From a virus: a DNA stretch of 64,000 nucleotides. The stretch covers positions 174,220 through 238,219 of the IMG/VR virus record IMGVR_UViG_3300021962_000021. The stretch is one strand, 5' to 3'. Below the pieces are notes generated by a model, which worked only from the letters and a program-made list of their open reading frames with translations, was not told where the DNA came from and did no database searches. Shown here piece by piece: positions 41,659-51,488 of this stretch (positions are counted from its first letter, which is position 1; each line of letters opens with the position of its first letter). Position numbers and translations under genes: made by a program.

Positions 41659-43419
41659 ATGGCAAGAACAAACTTATCATTAGGTAACTTATATAGAGCA
41701 GTGAGTGGTTCGGCTAGACCGGGAGCAGTTTCATTAGGTGGACTTGCTGGTGGTAGTGCGGGTAGTAATGTAAATTTACTATCTTTTGCAACAAATGAAA
41801 TAACGGTGACTCCACCAACTTATACTTATATAGTAGAAAGTACAACGGAAAATGCACAATTTTCATTTACACAAACCGGTTCTTATTTTTACAATAAAGT
41901 TCAACAACAATTAGCAAACTTTACTTGTTCATTTAATAACGCAAATTTCTCAACAGGTTCAAATACATTCGGAACAGGTCCAACGATAGTTCCAATTACT
42001 CCTGCAGGTATAAATCAATCATCATACTCGGAGGCTTCAGCTGTTTTAACAATGAAGTATCAAGATGGTTATAATATAAATGCAGCTAATTATGGAACTG
42101 TAACAACCAAAACTTTATATGCGGTTGATGTCTATAATACGATTAACCAACCTGATTTCTGTTTGTTATTTGGAACCAAAGTAACAAAAGCAAACGGAAC
42201 GGAAGTTAATGTTGAAGATTTATCTGTTGGTGATACAATTAAAGCATGGGTTCCTATGGGATTACCTGATGAATCATTACCAACGGAAACGGAAGAAGTT
42301 GAATGGAGATTTCATATGTTAGAAACAGCAACGGGTTCATATGAAGAAGTGGTGATATCTGATATTGTATTTAACTTTGCAAGTGGATATTATCAAATTA
42401 ACGATGGATTAATAAAAGCAACAGGAACTCACCCAATTTATGTTTGGGATGCTGAAATTGAAAAATATAGATTTAAAAATATGGAAGATGTTCTACCTGG
42501 AGATTTGGTAGTAACATTTGATGAGATATCAGGATTGACAGAGGTGGAAGTTTATGATATTGATACTATAATAGAAGATGTTGAAATTGTAACAATTAAT
42601 GTTGAAAACGCCGATGTTTATTTGGCAAATAAAACAATTTCTCATAATAAAGGAACAATTACTCAACCATTTATTCCATCATCTGGATTAAGAATGTATA
42701 TGGACCCATCAAAAGCATATTCATTCCCATCACAAACACTTCCATCAACAGGCACACCAACAACGGATTGGTTAGATTTGAGTGGATATAATACCGGTGT
42801 AAGACCTTCTGGAGTTGCAAACTCGGCAGGATATAGTGGAACTTCACCAGCATATAATGCCGGAGCAACTAGAATTGATAAATATTTTACATTGGATGGT
42901 AGTGGAACTTTTTGGTTTAAAGATAGAAACTCAAATATCAATGGTGGTATTACTCAATTTGATGTTACGGCGATGACATTTGTTGCATGGGTTAGACAAA
43001 CTGCAAACCAAGGTGCAACTTATGGTGGATTGTTCTCAAAAGAAGGTGCGGATAGAGATTACAATTTTTATTTATATAGTAGTGGTGCATCTGCATGGGA
43101 TGGTTTCCATTTTGCAACTGCAAGAGGAACGGTTTCAAATTCAGTTCAAACATTTTCTGCACCAGCATTGAATACATGGCATATGGTGGCAGTTACAATA
43201 TCAGCAGCAGCTGGTATAACATATTATTTAAATGGTAGTAGTGTAGGAACGGGCACAGTTTCGGCATTTAACGCAACATCTACTTATGATATTAAATTGG
43301 GTAGAGCTGATAATTATGCAAAATGTCAATTAGGACCTACTTTATTTTATAATAGAGTATTATCCGCAAGTGAGATTTCACAAGTATACAATTATTTCCA
43401 ACCAACATATAGACCGTAA
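41659..43419 (+). CDS. Tail/fibre protein with internal Hint (intein-like) domain and LamG-like C-terminus
   Basis: A 586-aa protein in three parts. Residues 1-167 are a Ser/Gly/Thr-rich structural start. Residues 168-330 form a Hint domain: Cys168 in CLLFGTKVTKANGTEVNVED (block A), ATGTHPIYV (block B TxxH) and VENADVYLANKTISHN (H329-N330, block G). Residue 331 is Lys rather than Cys, Ser or Thr, so normal splicing is unlikely; a BIL-type cleavage is more likely. Residues 340-586 are a LamG/concanavalin-like domain (FVAWVRQTANQGATYGGLFS, WHMVAVTISAAAGITYYLNG, LFYNRVLSASEI), a probable glycan binder. It directly precedes the tail sheath gene. Confidence 0.8.
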   Translation: MARTNLSLGNLYRAVSGSARPGAVSLGGLAGGSAGSNVNLLSFATNEITVTPPTYTYIVESTTENAQFSFTQTGSYFYNKVQQQLANFTCSFNNANFSTGSNTFGTGPTIVPITPAGINQSSYSEASAVLTMKYQDGYNINAANYGTVTTKTLYAVDVYNTINQPDFCLLFGTKVTKANGTEVNVEDLSVGDTIKAWVPMGLPDESLPTETEEVEWRFHMLETATGSYEEVVISDIVFNFASGYYQINDGLIKATGTHPIYVWDAEIEKYRFKNMEDVLPGDLVVTFDEISGLTEVEVYDIDTIIEDVEIVTINVENADVYLANKTISHNKGTITQPFIPSSGLRMYMDPSKAYSFPSQTLPSTGTPTTDWLDLSGYNTGVRPSGVANSAGYSGTSPAYNAGATRIDKYFTLDGSGTFWFKDRNSNINGGITQFDVTAMTFVAWVRQTANQGATYGGLFSKEGADRDYNFYLYSSGASAWDGFHFATARGTVSNSVQTFSAPALNTWHMVAVTISAAAGITYYLNGSSVGTGTVSAFNATSTYDIKLGRADNYAKCQLGPTLFYNRVLSASEISQVYNYFQPTYRP

Positions 43420-43443
43420 TTGTTGTTTTGAAATAAAAAATTA

Positions 43444-43451
43444 TATTTATA
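43444..43451 (+). promoter_or_regulatory. Late-promoter candidate TATTTATA upstream of gp18
   Basis: A perfect copy in the 69-nt gap, followed by TTGAGAATT, ending 37 nt before the sheath ATG. No Shine-Dalgarno was seen; the leader is A/T only. Confidence 0.55.
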
Positions 43452-43488
43452 TTGAGAATTATAAATTTTTAAAAATTAATTATATAAA

Positions 43489-45732
43489 ATGGCAGAGAAA
43501 TTAGTATCACCAGGCGTATTTACTAAAGAAAACGACCTTTCGTTCTTACAACAAGGTATTGCTGATATTGGTGCAGCATTCATCGGACCTTTCAAAGAAG
43601 GACCATTAGTTCCGACAATTGTAAACTCACAAGCTGAATTCCAAACTCTTTTTGGAGCAGCTGATGACACATATTATACACCATTAGCGGTTCAAAACTA
43701 TTTAAGAGAAGCGGGGGTTGCAACTATTTGTAGAACTGCAGGAGTTGATGGATATACAGGATATAATCCATTATTGATAACTATTACATCTGGTTCATCT
43801 GGACAAACTACAGGTTTAGTATCATCATCAGTAGCGATACTTTTCCCAACTGATAAAAATACTTTAACAAGTGGTTTAAGTGGTTCGGCAGCAACAACAG
43901 CTGGAAATAATAATTTAGGAAGTGGTAATATCATTATGTTTGTAACGGGTTCGAGTAATTTTACAGGAACTGCATCAGTTGATTATAGCAACACAAACGA
44001 TGTTGAATCTGTATTTGGAACAAATCCATTGGGTGCAAAGGGTGGATATGTATACGGATTTTTTAAAAACCACGGAATTGCATTTGGTGCAACTGTATCA
44101 TCTTCGGTTTCTGTTTTAGATGACCAAGATTTTACATTTGAAGCACAAGAAGCTTTAACACCAATGATTGTATCACAATTAATAAGTGGTGAAAGACATA
44201 ACCTTTTCCAATTTGAAACAATCGGTGCAGGTAATGCAGCAAATACAAAAATAAAAGTAGGTATTTCAAATATAAAAGCAGCTGGTTCGGTAAACGGAAC
44301 AGATTACGGAACATTCACAGTAACTATTAGAGATTTCGCAGATACTAATAAGAAAAAGACAGTATTAGAAACATTTGCAAATGTAAATTTAGACCCTAAC
44401 TCTCCAAATTTTATTAGTAGAGTAATCGGTGATAGAAAAAGAACAATTGCATCAAGTGGAAAAGTAACAGAAACAGGTGATTGGGTAAACAATTCAAAAT
44501 ATGTTAGAATTGCAAATCTAAATACAGTATCTCCTATTCAAGCAGTTCCATTCGGACATGCTAAATACAAATTACCAGTTGTAGCAGGAGCATATAATAA
44601 TTTAATACCAACTGCATCATTTGTAACATCATCAGCAACACAGTTTGGTGGTATTGATTTGGATAACAATACTGATAATAAAATTTATTTAAAACCAATT
44701 CCAGCAGGAGCAGGTAATGGTTCAAACGCAATCTTTGGTTTGGATTCAGCTGCAACAAACGGAGTAGCATTGGCAGTAGGTTCAACTTCAGCACAATATA
44801 TCGTAGCATTCCAAGAAGGATTTGATGGATATTCACCAGCAACTGCAGCAGCGGATGTTGTTGACCCAGCATCTACTGAAGGTATTGCATCTTATGGTAA
44901 GCATATCGCAGCATTATCTAACGCTGACGAATATGATATCAATATGGTAGTAGCACCACACGTAAACAGAAGATTACATTCATCTGTATTTACTTCAATA
45001 CTTGATATGGTTGAAGGAAGAGCAGACGCATTCTTCATCGCAGAAGCAGGTGATTCAGCAACAACTTTAGCACAAACTGTAACACAAGCAGGTGAAGTAG
45101 ATACTAACTACGCAGCATTCTACTATCCATATATCAAAACAATTGATACAAACACAAACAAACTTATCACAGTTCCACCATCAGTATTATTACCAGGTGT
45201 ATTCGCAGCAAACGATAGAGTAGCAGCTGAATGGTTCGCACCAGCAGGTTTAAATAGAGGTGGTTTAGTAGGAGCAGTAAGTGTATTAGATAAAGTAACT
45301 CAATCAGAAAGAGATACATTATATGAAGGTAAAGTAAACCCAATCTGCCAGTTCCCTGGACAAGGTATCGTAGTATGGGGTCAAAAAACTTTACAAGATA
45401 AACCATCAGCATTAGATAGAATCAATGTAAGAAGATTATTATTGACTGTTAGAAAGTATATCGCTTCAACTTCAAAATATTTAGTATTCGAACAAAACTC
45501 TTCTGAAACAAGAAATAGATTCTTAAATATTGTTAATCCTTATTTAGAATCAATCCAACAAAGACAAGGTCTTTACGCTTTCAGAGTGGTAATGGATGAA
45601 ACAAACAACACACCGGATGTAATTGATAGAAACATTTTAAAAGGAGCTATCTACTTACAACCAACTAAGACAGCTGAATTCATTCAAATTGATTTCAATA
45701 TCTTACCAACTGGTGCAAGTTTTAACGGATAA
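43489..45732 (+). CDS. 18: Contractile tail sheath protein gp18
   Basis: A 747-aa sheath subunit. The N-terminus SPGVFTKENDLSFLQQGIAD and AAFIGPFKEGPLVPT is the conserved sheath handshake start. The C-terminal third has RVAAEWFAPAGLNRGGLVGA, LDKVTQSERDTLYEGKVNP, GQGIVVWGQKTLQDKPSALD and INVRRLLLTVRKYI, diagnostic for T4-like gp18. Length is near T4 gp18 (659 aa) with variable insertions (residues 90-160). It is followed by the tube gene gp19. Confident. Confidence 0.96.
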   Translation: MAEKLVSPGVFTKENDLSFLQQGIADIGAAFIGPFKEGPLVPTIVNSQAEFQTLFGAADDTYYTPLAVQNYLREAGVATICRTAGVDGYTGYNPLLITITSGSSGQTTGLVSSSVAILFPTDKNTLTSGLSGSAATTAGNNNLGSGNIIMFVTGSSNFTGTASVDYSNTNDVESVFGTNPLGAKGGYVYGFFKNHGIAFGATVSSSVSVLDDQDFTFEAQEALTPMIVSQLISGERHNLFQFETIGAGNAANTKIKVGISNIKAAGSVNGTDYGTFTVTIRDFADTNKKKTVLETFANVNLDPNSPNFISRVIGDRKRTIASSGKVTETGDWVNNSKYVRIANLNTVSPIQAVPFGHAKYKLPVVAGAYNNLIPTASFVTSSATQFGGIDLDNNTDNKIYLKPIPAGAGNGSNAIFGLDSAATNGVALAVGSTSAQYIVAFQEGFDGYSPATAAADVVDPASTEGIASYGKHIAALSNADEYDINMVVAPHVNRRLHSSVFTSILDMVEGRADAFFIAEAGDSATTLAQTVTQAGEVDTNYAAFYYPYIKTIDTNTNKLITVPPSVLLPGVFAANDRVAAEWFAPAGLNRGGLVGAVSVLDKVTQSERDTLYEGKVNPICQFPGQGIVVWGQKTLQDKPSALDRINVRRLLLTVRKYIASTSKYLVFEQNSSETRNRFLNIVNPYLESIQQRQGLYAFRVVMDETNNTPDVIDRNILKGAIYLQPTKTAEFIQIDFNILPTGASFNG

Positions 45733-45745
45733 TTTGAAAAGTAAA

Positions 45746-45753
45746 TATTTATA
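45746..45753 (+). promoter_or_regulatory. Late-promoter candidate TATTTATA upstream of gp19
   Basis: A perfect copy in the 47-nt gap, ending 26 nt before the tube ATG. Confidence 0.55.
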
Positions 45754-45779
45754 TAAGAATAACATAAAAATAAAGTAAA

Positions 45780-46268
45780 ATGCCAGAAATATTAGAGTTT
45801 GATAAAATGTTCTATAAGAATTTTGAACCAAAGTTAGGTAACAGATTCATTATGGAAATCAATGGTATCGAATCATACATCATCAAAACTGCAAGTAGAC
45901 CAACTTTCACTTCAGAGGTAGTAGAATTAGACCACATCAATGTAAAGAGAAAGATTAAAGGTAAATCAACATGGGATGATGTGAATATTACCCTTTATGA
46001 CCCAATTGTTCCTTCTGGAGCACAGCAAGTTATGGAGTGGATTAGAACTTCACATGAGTCATTAACAGGTAGAGATGGATACGCAGCTTTCTATAAGAAA
46101 GATATTACATTCTATCTATTAGGACCAGTTGGTGATAAAGTTGAACAATGGACTTTAAAAGGTGCATTCATCACTTCAGCAAACTTCGGTGAGTTGGATT
46201 GGGCATCAAATGATCCTGTTTCAATTGAATTAACATTGGCATACGATTACGCAGTATTAGAATACTAA
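45780..46268 (+). CDS. 19: Tail tube protein gp19
   Basis: A 162-aa protein, the same length class as T4 gp19 (163 aa). It has LGNRFIMEINGIESYIIKTA, then RPTFTSEVVELDHINVKRKI, KGKSTWDDVNITLYDPIVPS, WTLKGAFITSANFGELDWA and a VSIELTLAYDYAVL end, the standard T4-like tube pattern. It polymerises into the inner tube under the sheath. A terminator follows. Confidence 0.95.
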   Translation: MPEILEFDKMFYKNFEPKLGNRFIMEINGIESYIIKTASRPTFTSEVVELDHINVKRKIKGKSTWDDVNITLYDPIVPSGAQQVMEWIRTSHESLTGRDGYAAFYKKDITFYLLGPVGDKVEQWTLKGAFITSANFGELDWASNDPVSIELTLAYDYAVLEY

Positions 46269-46287
46269 TCTATAAAAAACAAATAAA

Positions 46288-46320
46288 AAGAAGGGAGAAT
46301 CAAAAGTTCTCCCTTTTATT
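46288..46320 (+). terminator. Rho-independent terminator after gp19
   Basis: A 9-bp stem AAGGGAGAA/TTCTCCCTT (46291-46299 with 46307-46315), a 7-nt loop, then TTATTTTTT. Confidence 0.88.
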
Positions 46321-46365
46321 TTTTCAAAAAGAGAATATATATAATAAACAAAGTTATATATTAAT

Positions 46366-47181
46366 ATGGAACAAAACATTGAACAACAAGTTACAAGAGG
46401 ATTGGGACAACCGGTTACAACACAAACTAAAACTTACGATTTCCCAACAGAAATTATAGCATTACCATCAAAAGGACTTTGCTACCCTGAAAATTCACCA
46501 TTAGCAAAAGGTGAAGTAACAATTAAGTTATTAACTGCAAAAGAAGAAGATATTCTTACTTCTCCAAATTTAATTAAAAGAAACCAAGTAATTGAAAAAT
46601 TATTAGAATCTGTTTTAATTGAGCCAGGAGTAAGAGTTGATGACCTTTTATTGGGAGATAAGAATGCAATTCTTATTGCAACTAGATTGTTGGCATATGG
46701 TCCAGAATATAAAATTAAAGTAACGGATAAAGAATACGGAGAAGAAGTAGAGTGGTCAGTAGACCTTTCAAAAATTCAAATTAAAGAAGTTGATTATTCT
46801 TTATTGAATAGAAGAAATGAATTTACTTATACATTACCACATAGTAAAACTCAAATAAAATTTAGGTTATTAACACATGGTGATGAAGCAGCAATTACTA
46901 AAGATGTAGAAGCAGCTGAAAAAATTACTAAGCAAAGTAATGAAATCACAGCAAGATATAGACGAGTTATCACCGAAGTAGATGGTAACAGAGATATGGG
47001 ATATATTAGTAATTTTGTAACTAATAAATTGCAAGCTAGAGATTCAAAAGAATTAAGAAAATATATCGCATCTGTAACACCTGATTTGGATTTTAAATTT
47101 GAATACACATCACCTTACACGGGCGAAACGGAGGCGCTTCCTATACCATTTGGGAGTGACTTTTTTTATCCTACCGAGTAA
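46366..47181 (+). CDS. 26: Baseplate hub protein, gp26-like
   Basis: A 271-aa protein. It has FPTEIIALPSKGLCYPENSP and LLTAKEEDILTSPNLIKR, then FRLLTHGDEAAITKDVEAAE, a pattern I recall for gp26-type hub/assembly proteins of marine T4-like phages. It ends PIPFGSDFFYPTE. It lies between the tube and tape-measure genes, the position where tail-assembly factors sit. There is no perfect TATTTATA upstream; ATATATATAATA (46335-46346) is a diverged alternative. Confidence 0.65.
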   Translation: MEQNIEQQVTRGLGQPVTTQTKTYDFPTEIIALPSKGLCYPENSPLAKGEVTIKLLTAKEEDILTSPNLIKRNQVIEKLLESVLIEPGVRVDDLLLGDKNAILIATRLLAYGPEYKIKVTDKEYGEEVEWSVDLSKIQIKEVDYSLLNRRNEFTYTLPHSKTQIKFRLLTHGDEAAITKDVEAAEKITKQSNEITARYRRVITEVDGNRDMGYISNFVTNKLQARDSKELRKYIASVTPDLDFKFEYTSPYTGETEALPIPFGSDFFYPTE

Positions 47182-47215
47182 TTATTCTATAATTTTACAT
47201 GATAAGATTTTTCAA

Positions 47216-47392
47216 ATGCTATACTACTCCAATGGTAGTTTTACATGGCATGATGTTTACTTTATGCCAATTCGTTTGAGAGAATTTTATTGGAATAAAT
47301 TAATAGAAGCAAAAGAAAAAGAAAAAGAGGCCAACGATAAAGTATTGGCTAAATCAAAAACAACAACATCTTCTAGAACAAGGAGAAGATAA
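47216..47392 (+). CDS. Small tail-assembly-region protein, 58 aa
   Basis: ATG 47216 opens MLYYSNGSFTWHDVYFMPIR and then LREFYWNKLIEAKEKEKEAN, ending in Lys/Arg/Thr. The frame is open further upstream inside the hub gene, but that part looks like shadow sequence. The block YxMPIRLREFYxxKLIEAKEKE recurs in my memory after gp26-like genes of other phages. A chaperone role for the tape measure is possible by analogy with small helical ORFs at this place. No firm family. Confidence 0.55.
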   Translation: MLYYSNGSFTWHDVYFMPIRLREFYWNKLIEAKEKEKEANDKVLAKSKTTTSSRTRRR

Positions 47393-47415
47393 TTTCCATT
47401 TTATATTATAAGTTA

Positions 47416-47423
47416 TATTTATA
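47416..47423 (+). promoter_or_regulatory. Late-promoter candidate TATTTATA
   Basis: A perfect copy followed by GTAAACAACC, ending 15 nt before the ATG at 47439. Confidence 0.55.
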
Positions 47424-47438
47424 GTAAACAACCTAGCT

Positions 47439-47738
47439 ATGTCTAATAGAAAATATTTGTATGAAGTATCATTTGTTAAAAGATTAATAAATGGATTCTT
47501 AGGAGCAAAATCACAAGAAAAAGAAGATAGTTTTTTAGATGTTCTAAAAAAGCATGATGATGAATTGGCGGCAGTATTTGGTGACTTTAATGATAGATTA
47601 GACAGATATAATAAAGATGTTAGTTCTAGACTTGGGAAGAATGTAAAAGCTATGGATGTAAAAGATACACAAATATACAAAGCTTTAAATCGTTACATGG
47701 AAGAATCTATTAATAGAAGAATTAATAAGAAGAAATAA
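47439..47738 (+). CDS. Small hypothetical tail protein
   Basis: A 99-aa, charged, helical protein (RLINGFLGAKSQEKEDSFLD, KHDDELAAVFGDFNDRLDRY) ending in Arg/Lys. It lies 13 nt before the tape-measure gene and may assist it. No motif was recognised. Confidence 0.5.
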   Translation: MSNRKYLYEVSFVKRLINGFLGAKSQEKEDSFLDVLKKHDDELAAVFGDFNDRLDRYNKDVSSRLGKNVKAMDVKDTQIYKALNRYMEESINRRINKKK

Positions 47739-47751
47739 TTTTTCCTAAATA

Positions 47752-50700
47752 ATGGCATCAGCAGAAGAAAAAAAACTACAAGCATTACAGAAGTCCAGAC
47801 AGTTAATGTTGGATAATTTATCTTTAATGAAGCAGACACAAGCTGCTCATAAAGCTGAATATGATGCTGCTGTCGAATATACAAAACAATGGGAATCATA
47901 TTACTCTATAATGAGTGATAATGAAAAGAAAGCATTTGATGCTAGAAAGAAAATGATAGCGGATTATGATAAAGCCGCAAAAGGTATTCAATCAGTAAAT
48001 AAAGGACTTGAAGAAAACGCAAAACAATCCAAAAGAGCAACTCAAGAAGTTCAAAAACAAAAGAAAGCAATTGAGGAATTAAGAAAAGAAACCAAAGCAA
48101 TGGTTAGTGACCAATCTCAGTTAGTTAAGGGATTGGAAAAAATGAACGACGCTTTTAAGGGTACTAGTAAAACGCAGCGTGTAATAAATACCGGATTTGC
48201 TCAACTTGAAGTTTCATTATCAAATGTAAATAAAGCAATTGGTGATGGAAAAAAATTACATCAAGATGAATTAAAAGAAATTCAAAAATACAAACAAGCT
48301 TATAATGATTATTCTACATCAATAGCAGATGTGCAAAGACAAGTTGCAGAAAAAAACATATCAGAAGAACAAGCTATTGAATTGATAAAAAAGCAAAGAG
48401 AAGCATTCAATGATGTATCTAAGGGATTAAAATTAACAACTGAAGAAGGTAAAAAAGTTGCAGCAGAAATTCAGGGAATGGTTTCACATGCCGATGAATT
48501 TGGAAAAAAATTAGAAGGGGTAAATAAAAAGGCTGCAAACATAAAATCAGGTTTTGAAGAAATAAAAGGACAAATTGGAGGAATGCTACCAATGGGTAAG
48601 GAACTATTGGATGTATTTAGTAAATTTGGTAAAGTTGGATTTGCAGGAGCACTTGCAGCATTAGGCGCAGCAGCTGGTAAATTTTTAAACGAAAGTGGTT
48701 TACTTAAAAAAGCATTACCTGGTATTAAAGACCGTTTGGATATTGAACAAGAGGGTAAGAGAGCAACATTTAATGAAGTTACTCAACCTTTACAAAGACT
48801 AGAATTTCAAACTGATGAAAAGTTTAAGAAAAAGTCATTTGCATTAGACCAACAATATGAAGCCAAAAGACATGGCATAACAATGGCTAATAAACAAAAA
48901 GAGTCAGCAATGACCTTTAAGAGTGAGGCTAGTATGGCATATTTTGGTAAAGCACTTCCTAATCTTGGATTTGCAGCAAATGAATTACAAAATGCAGGAA
49001 TTAGTGCGGATAATATTGCAGGAGCATCGGTGACCATTGCATCTCAAATGGGTGTGGGTGGAAAACAATCAGCAATATTGGGTGCTGAAATGGCAACATT
49101 TGCTAAATTTGCAGGAATAGGTGCAGAAGAAGCAACCGGTATATCCGAATCATTCAAATTAATGGATGGTGTGACTGCAGATACGGCAGCAAATATGATG
49201 CAAGGTGTTAAGGCAATGGCAGAACAATTAGACCTTAACCCAGGAGCAGTAATGAAAGAAATGGCTAATGCAAGTGAAATTGCATTAGAAATGAATATAA
49301 ATAGTGGAAAGGCATTAGCAAAGCAGGTATCATACGCATCTTCATTGGGCGTATCGTTCTCAAAGATAGCTAAAGCAGGACAAAGTATGGTATTGAACTA
49401 TAAGGATAGTATCAAAAAAGAAATGCAACTATCCGCTTTATTGGGTAAGCAAGTTGACCTTTCCGAAGTAAGAGCTAAATTTGCAGAAGGTGATACAACC
49501 GGTGCAATGCAGGCATTACAAGCACAAGGTTTAGACCCGGCTCAAATGGATATGTTCCAAAAGCAAGCATTGCAAGAGGCAACGGGTATGGATTTAGGTG
49601 AACTAACAAAGATTGGTAAAGGAGGTGGAAAATCAGCCGAAGCTTTGGATTCTGCTGCAAATAAAATAGATAAAGCAAGTATACATGCTGCAAATAAACA
49701 CCTTTTAGCAGCAGAAACTGCAAGACAGATATCTTTGGAAAATCAACAATTTGCATTACAACAGGCGGCAGCAGCAGCAAATTTCCAATTGCAATTAGAA
49801 CAAGATAAAGAACAATTTGAATTAGACCAGCAAAAAGCAAAGGAACAATTTGAAAACGATTTATCATTCGATAGAAAAAGACAAGAAATCGAATTACAAC
49901 AAGAGTTAGCCACTTTAGGAAATACTATACTTACACAACTTATCCCTGCATTATTAGCATTTGGTGCCGGTGGTGGATTTAGTGCATTGGGAGATTTGGT
50001 TGATATGATACCAGGCAAAAAAGGTAAAAAAGGTGGAAGAAGTAGGAGTAGAACAAATACAAATAAACAAAGTTCGGCTCAAAGAAGAAACACTGCAATG
50101 CAATCAAGACCGGCGCCTGCAACAGGTGGACCTGCATCAGCAACACCTGCGGCACCACCAACAAGAGCACAACAAGTTGCACAGATGAAGGCTCAGAATC
50201 CTGGTATGACATCGCAGCAAGCATTACAACAAGTTAAAGCTGCACCCGCAGGTGGTGCACCAAGCGGACCTGCGGCAGCTGCACCAAAACCAACCGGTGG
50301 AGGTGGAGGAGGGGCAGTTCCAAAACCAGCTGCAGCACCTGCGCCAAAATTAGCAGCACCTGCGGCACCATCTGTTCCACCTGCACCAAAAATCCCTGCA
50401 GCCGCACCTATTTCAACTCCTAAAATGAGTTTTTGGGATAAATTAAATCCTAAAAAATTCTTAGGTAATGTTATAGGTAAATCTGGTGGTGTATTAAAAG
50501 TATTGGGTTCGGTGGCCGGAAAAGTAGCAGGACCATTAGGAACTGCATTGGCAGGATTTAGTATGTATAAAGACCTTTCAGCATTGGTAACAATGAATGA
50601 AGGACCTTTGCCAGATTTATATAAAAATGTGGGTGGTAGTGTTATGGGATTGGTTGGTTCAATATTGGGTGGTGCACTTGGCGGAACATTTTTAGGACCT

Positions 50701-51438
50701 ATTGGAGCAATGTTAGGTAGTACACTTGGTTCGACCGTTTTTGGTTGGTTGGGTGATTTATTTCCGGGAGTTCCAACATTTTTAGGAGAATTTTTAGTTG
50801 ATACTTTGGGGTTATTTGGTAAACCGGGTTCAGCAGTTCCACAAACTACAGCCGGTGGCGGTGGCGGAGCTGCATCTGCACCATCAGCAGCAGGAACAAC
50901 ATCAAAAGCAACGGCAATTGTGGGAACTAGTCAAGCAGTTAAAGCAGCTGCAGCACCAACCGCAGCACCTGCAGGCGGTGGTACACCTGCATCTACACCG
51001 GCGCCAGCTGGCGGCGGAGCAAAAGTAGCTAGTCCTGGAGCAACAGGTACATCAACAAAGGGTTCTGCATTAGCAGGGGGAATGACCGGTATGTTAATGG
51101 GTGTTCAACTTCAAAAAATATTCGGACCAACAAATACTAAGACAGAAGGATTTATAGACCAAGCAAAAGTTGATTCTGCAAAACAAACTGCAGCAATTAT
51201 GCTACAGACGAAAACTATTACAAATTCTAAAGGATTACCAACGCAAAATACGGCAATGCAAGAACAACTCAATGATTTGATAAAAATAATGGCTACAGCA
51301 TATGGTAATCAAAGTGGAGAAGTAACAATTATGTTAGATGGTAGAAAAGTATCTAGAACGATAAATAAAGTAAATTCGAACAATAATCTAACGGGTGGTG
51401 ATAAGGGTGATAATGGTGGTAAAGGTGGTCCTGTATAA
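47752..51438 (+). CDS. Tape measure protein (tail length determinator)
   Basis: A 1228-aa protein, by far the longest in the tail-tube/baseplate segment. Residues 1-280 are coiled coil (Lys/Glu/Gln heptads). A hydrophobic helix stretch lies near 290-315 (VGFAGALAALGAAAGKFLNE). Residues 640-720 are a Gln/Glu/Leu coil. Residues 770-890 are Pro/Ala/Gly-rich and disordered. Residues 905-1020 hold Gly-rich hydrophobic segments (GGSVMGLVGSILGGALGG). The tail end is GGDKGDNGGKGGPV. This domain order is typical of tape measures, which set tail length and leave the tail during ejection. It takes the place of T4 gp29 but is much longer. Confidence 0.75.
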   Translation: MASAEEKKLQALQKSRQLMLDNLSLMKQTQAAHKAEYDAAVEYTKQWESYYSIMSDNEKKAFDARKKMIADYDKAAKGIQSVNKGLEENAKQSKRATQEVQKQKKAIEELRKETKAMVSDQSQLVKGLEKMNDAFKGTSKTQRVINTGFAQLEVSLSNVNKAIGDGKKLHQDELKEIQKYKQAYNDYSTSIADVQRQVAEKNISEEQAIELIKKQREAFNDVSKGLKLTTEEGKKVAAEIQGMVSHADEFGKKLEGVNKKAANIKSGFEEIKGQIGGMLPMGKELLDVFSKFGKVGFAGALAALGAAAGKFLNESGLLKKALPGIKDRLDIEQEGKRATFNEVTQPLQRLEFQTDEKFKKKSFALDQQYEAKRHGITMANKQKESAMTFKSEASMAYFGKALPNLGFAANELQNAGISADNIAGASVTIASQMGVGGKQSAILGAEMATFAKFAGIGAEEATGISESFKLMDGVTADTAANMMQGVKAMAEQLDLNPGAVMKEMANASEIALEMNINSGKALAKQVSYASSLGVSFSKIAKAGQSMVLNYKDSIKKEMQLSALLGKQVDLSEVRAKFAEGDTTGAMQALQAQGLDPAQMDMFQKQALQEATGMDLGELTKIGKGGGKSAEALDSAANKIDKASIHAANKHLLAAETARQISLENQQFALQQAAAAANFQLQLEQDKEQFELDQQKAKEQFENDLSFDRKRQEIELQQELATLGNTILTQLIPALLAFGAGGGFSALGDLVDMIPGKKGKKGGRSRSRTNTNKQSSAQRRNTAMQSRPAPATGGPASATPAAPPTRAQQVAQMKAQNPGMTSQQALQQVKAAPAGGAPSGPAAAAPKPTGGGGGGAVPKPAAAPAPKLAAPAAPSVPPAPKIPAAAPISTPKMSFWDKLNPKKFLGNVIGKSGGVLKVLGSVAGKVAGPLGTALAGFSMYKDLSALVTMNEGPLPDLYKNVGGSVMGLVGSILGGALGGTFLGPIGAMLGSTLGSTVFGWLGDLFPGVPTFLGEFLVDTLGLFGKPGSAVPQTTAGGGGGAASAPSAAGTTSKATAIVGTSQAVKAAAAPTAAPAGGGTPASTPAPAGGGAKVASPGATGTSTKGSALAGGMTGMLMGVQLQKIFGPTNTKTEGFIDQAKVDSAKQTAAIMLQTKTITNSKGLPTQNTAMQEQLNDLIKIMATAYGNQSGEVTIMLDGRKVSRTINKVNSNNNLTGGDKGDNGGKGGPV

Positions 51439-51463
51439 TATTATCACAATTTTTCTATTAGAA

Positions 51464-51471
51464 TATTTATA
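51464..51471 (+). promoter_or_regulatory. Late-promoter candidate TATTTATA
   Basis: A perfect copy followed by GTAAATAGA, ending 17 nt before the ATG at 51489. Confidence 0.55.
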
Positions 51472-51488
51472 GTAAATAGAAAACAATA

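Noticed and set aside
47099-47215. Upstream extension of the 58-aa gene, and a possible +1 shift at a T7 run (47161-47167) joining it to the gp26-like gene
   Set aside because: The gp26-like protein ends naturally (DFFYPTE), the run does not form a standard slippery heptamer in phase, and ATG 47216 gives a sensible start.
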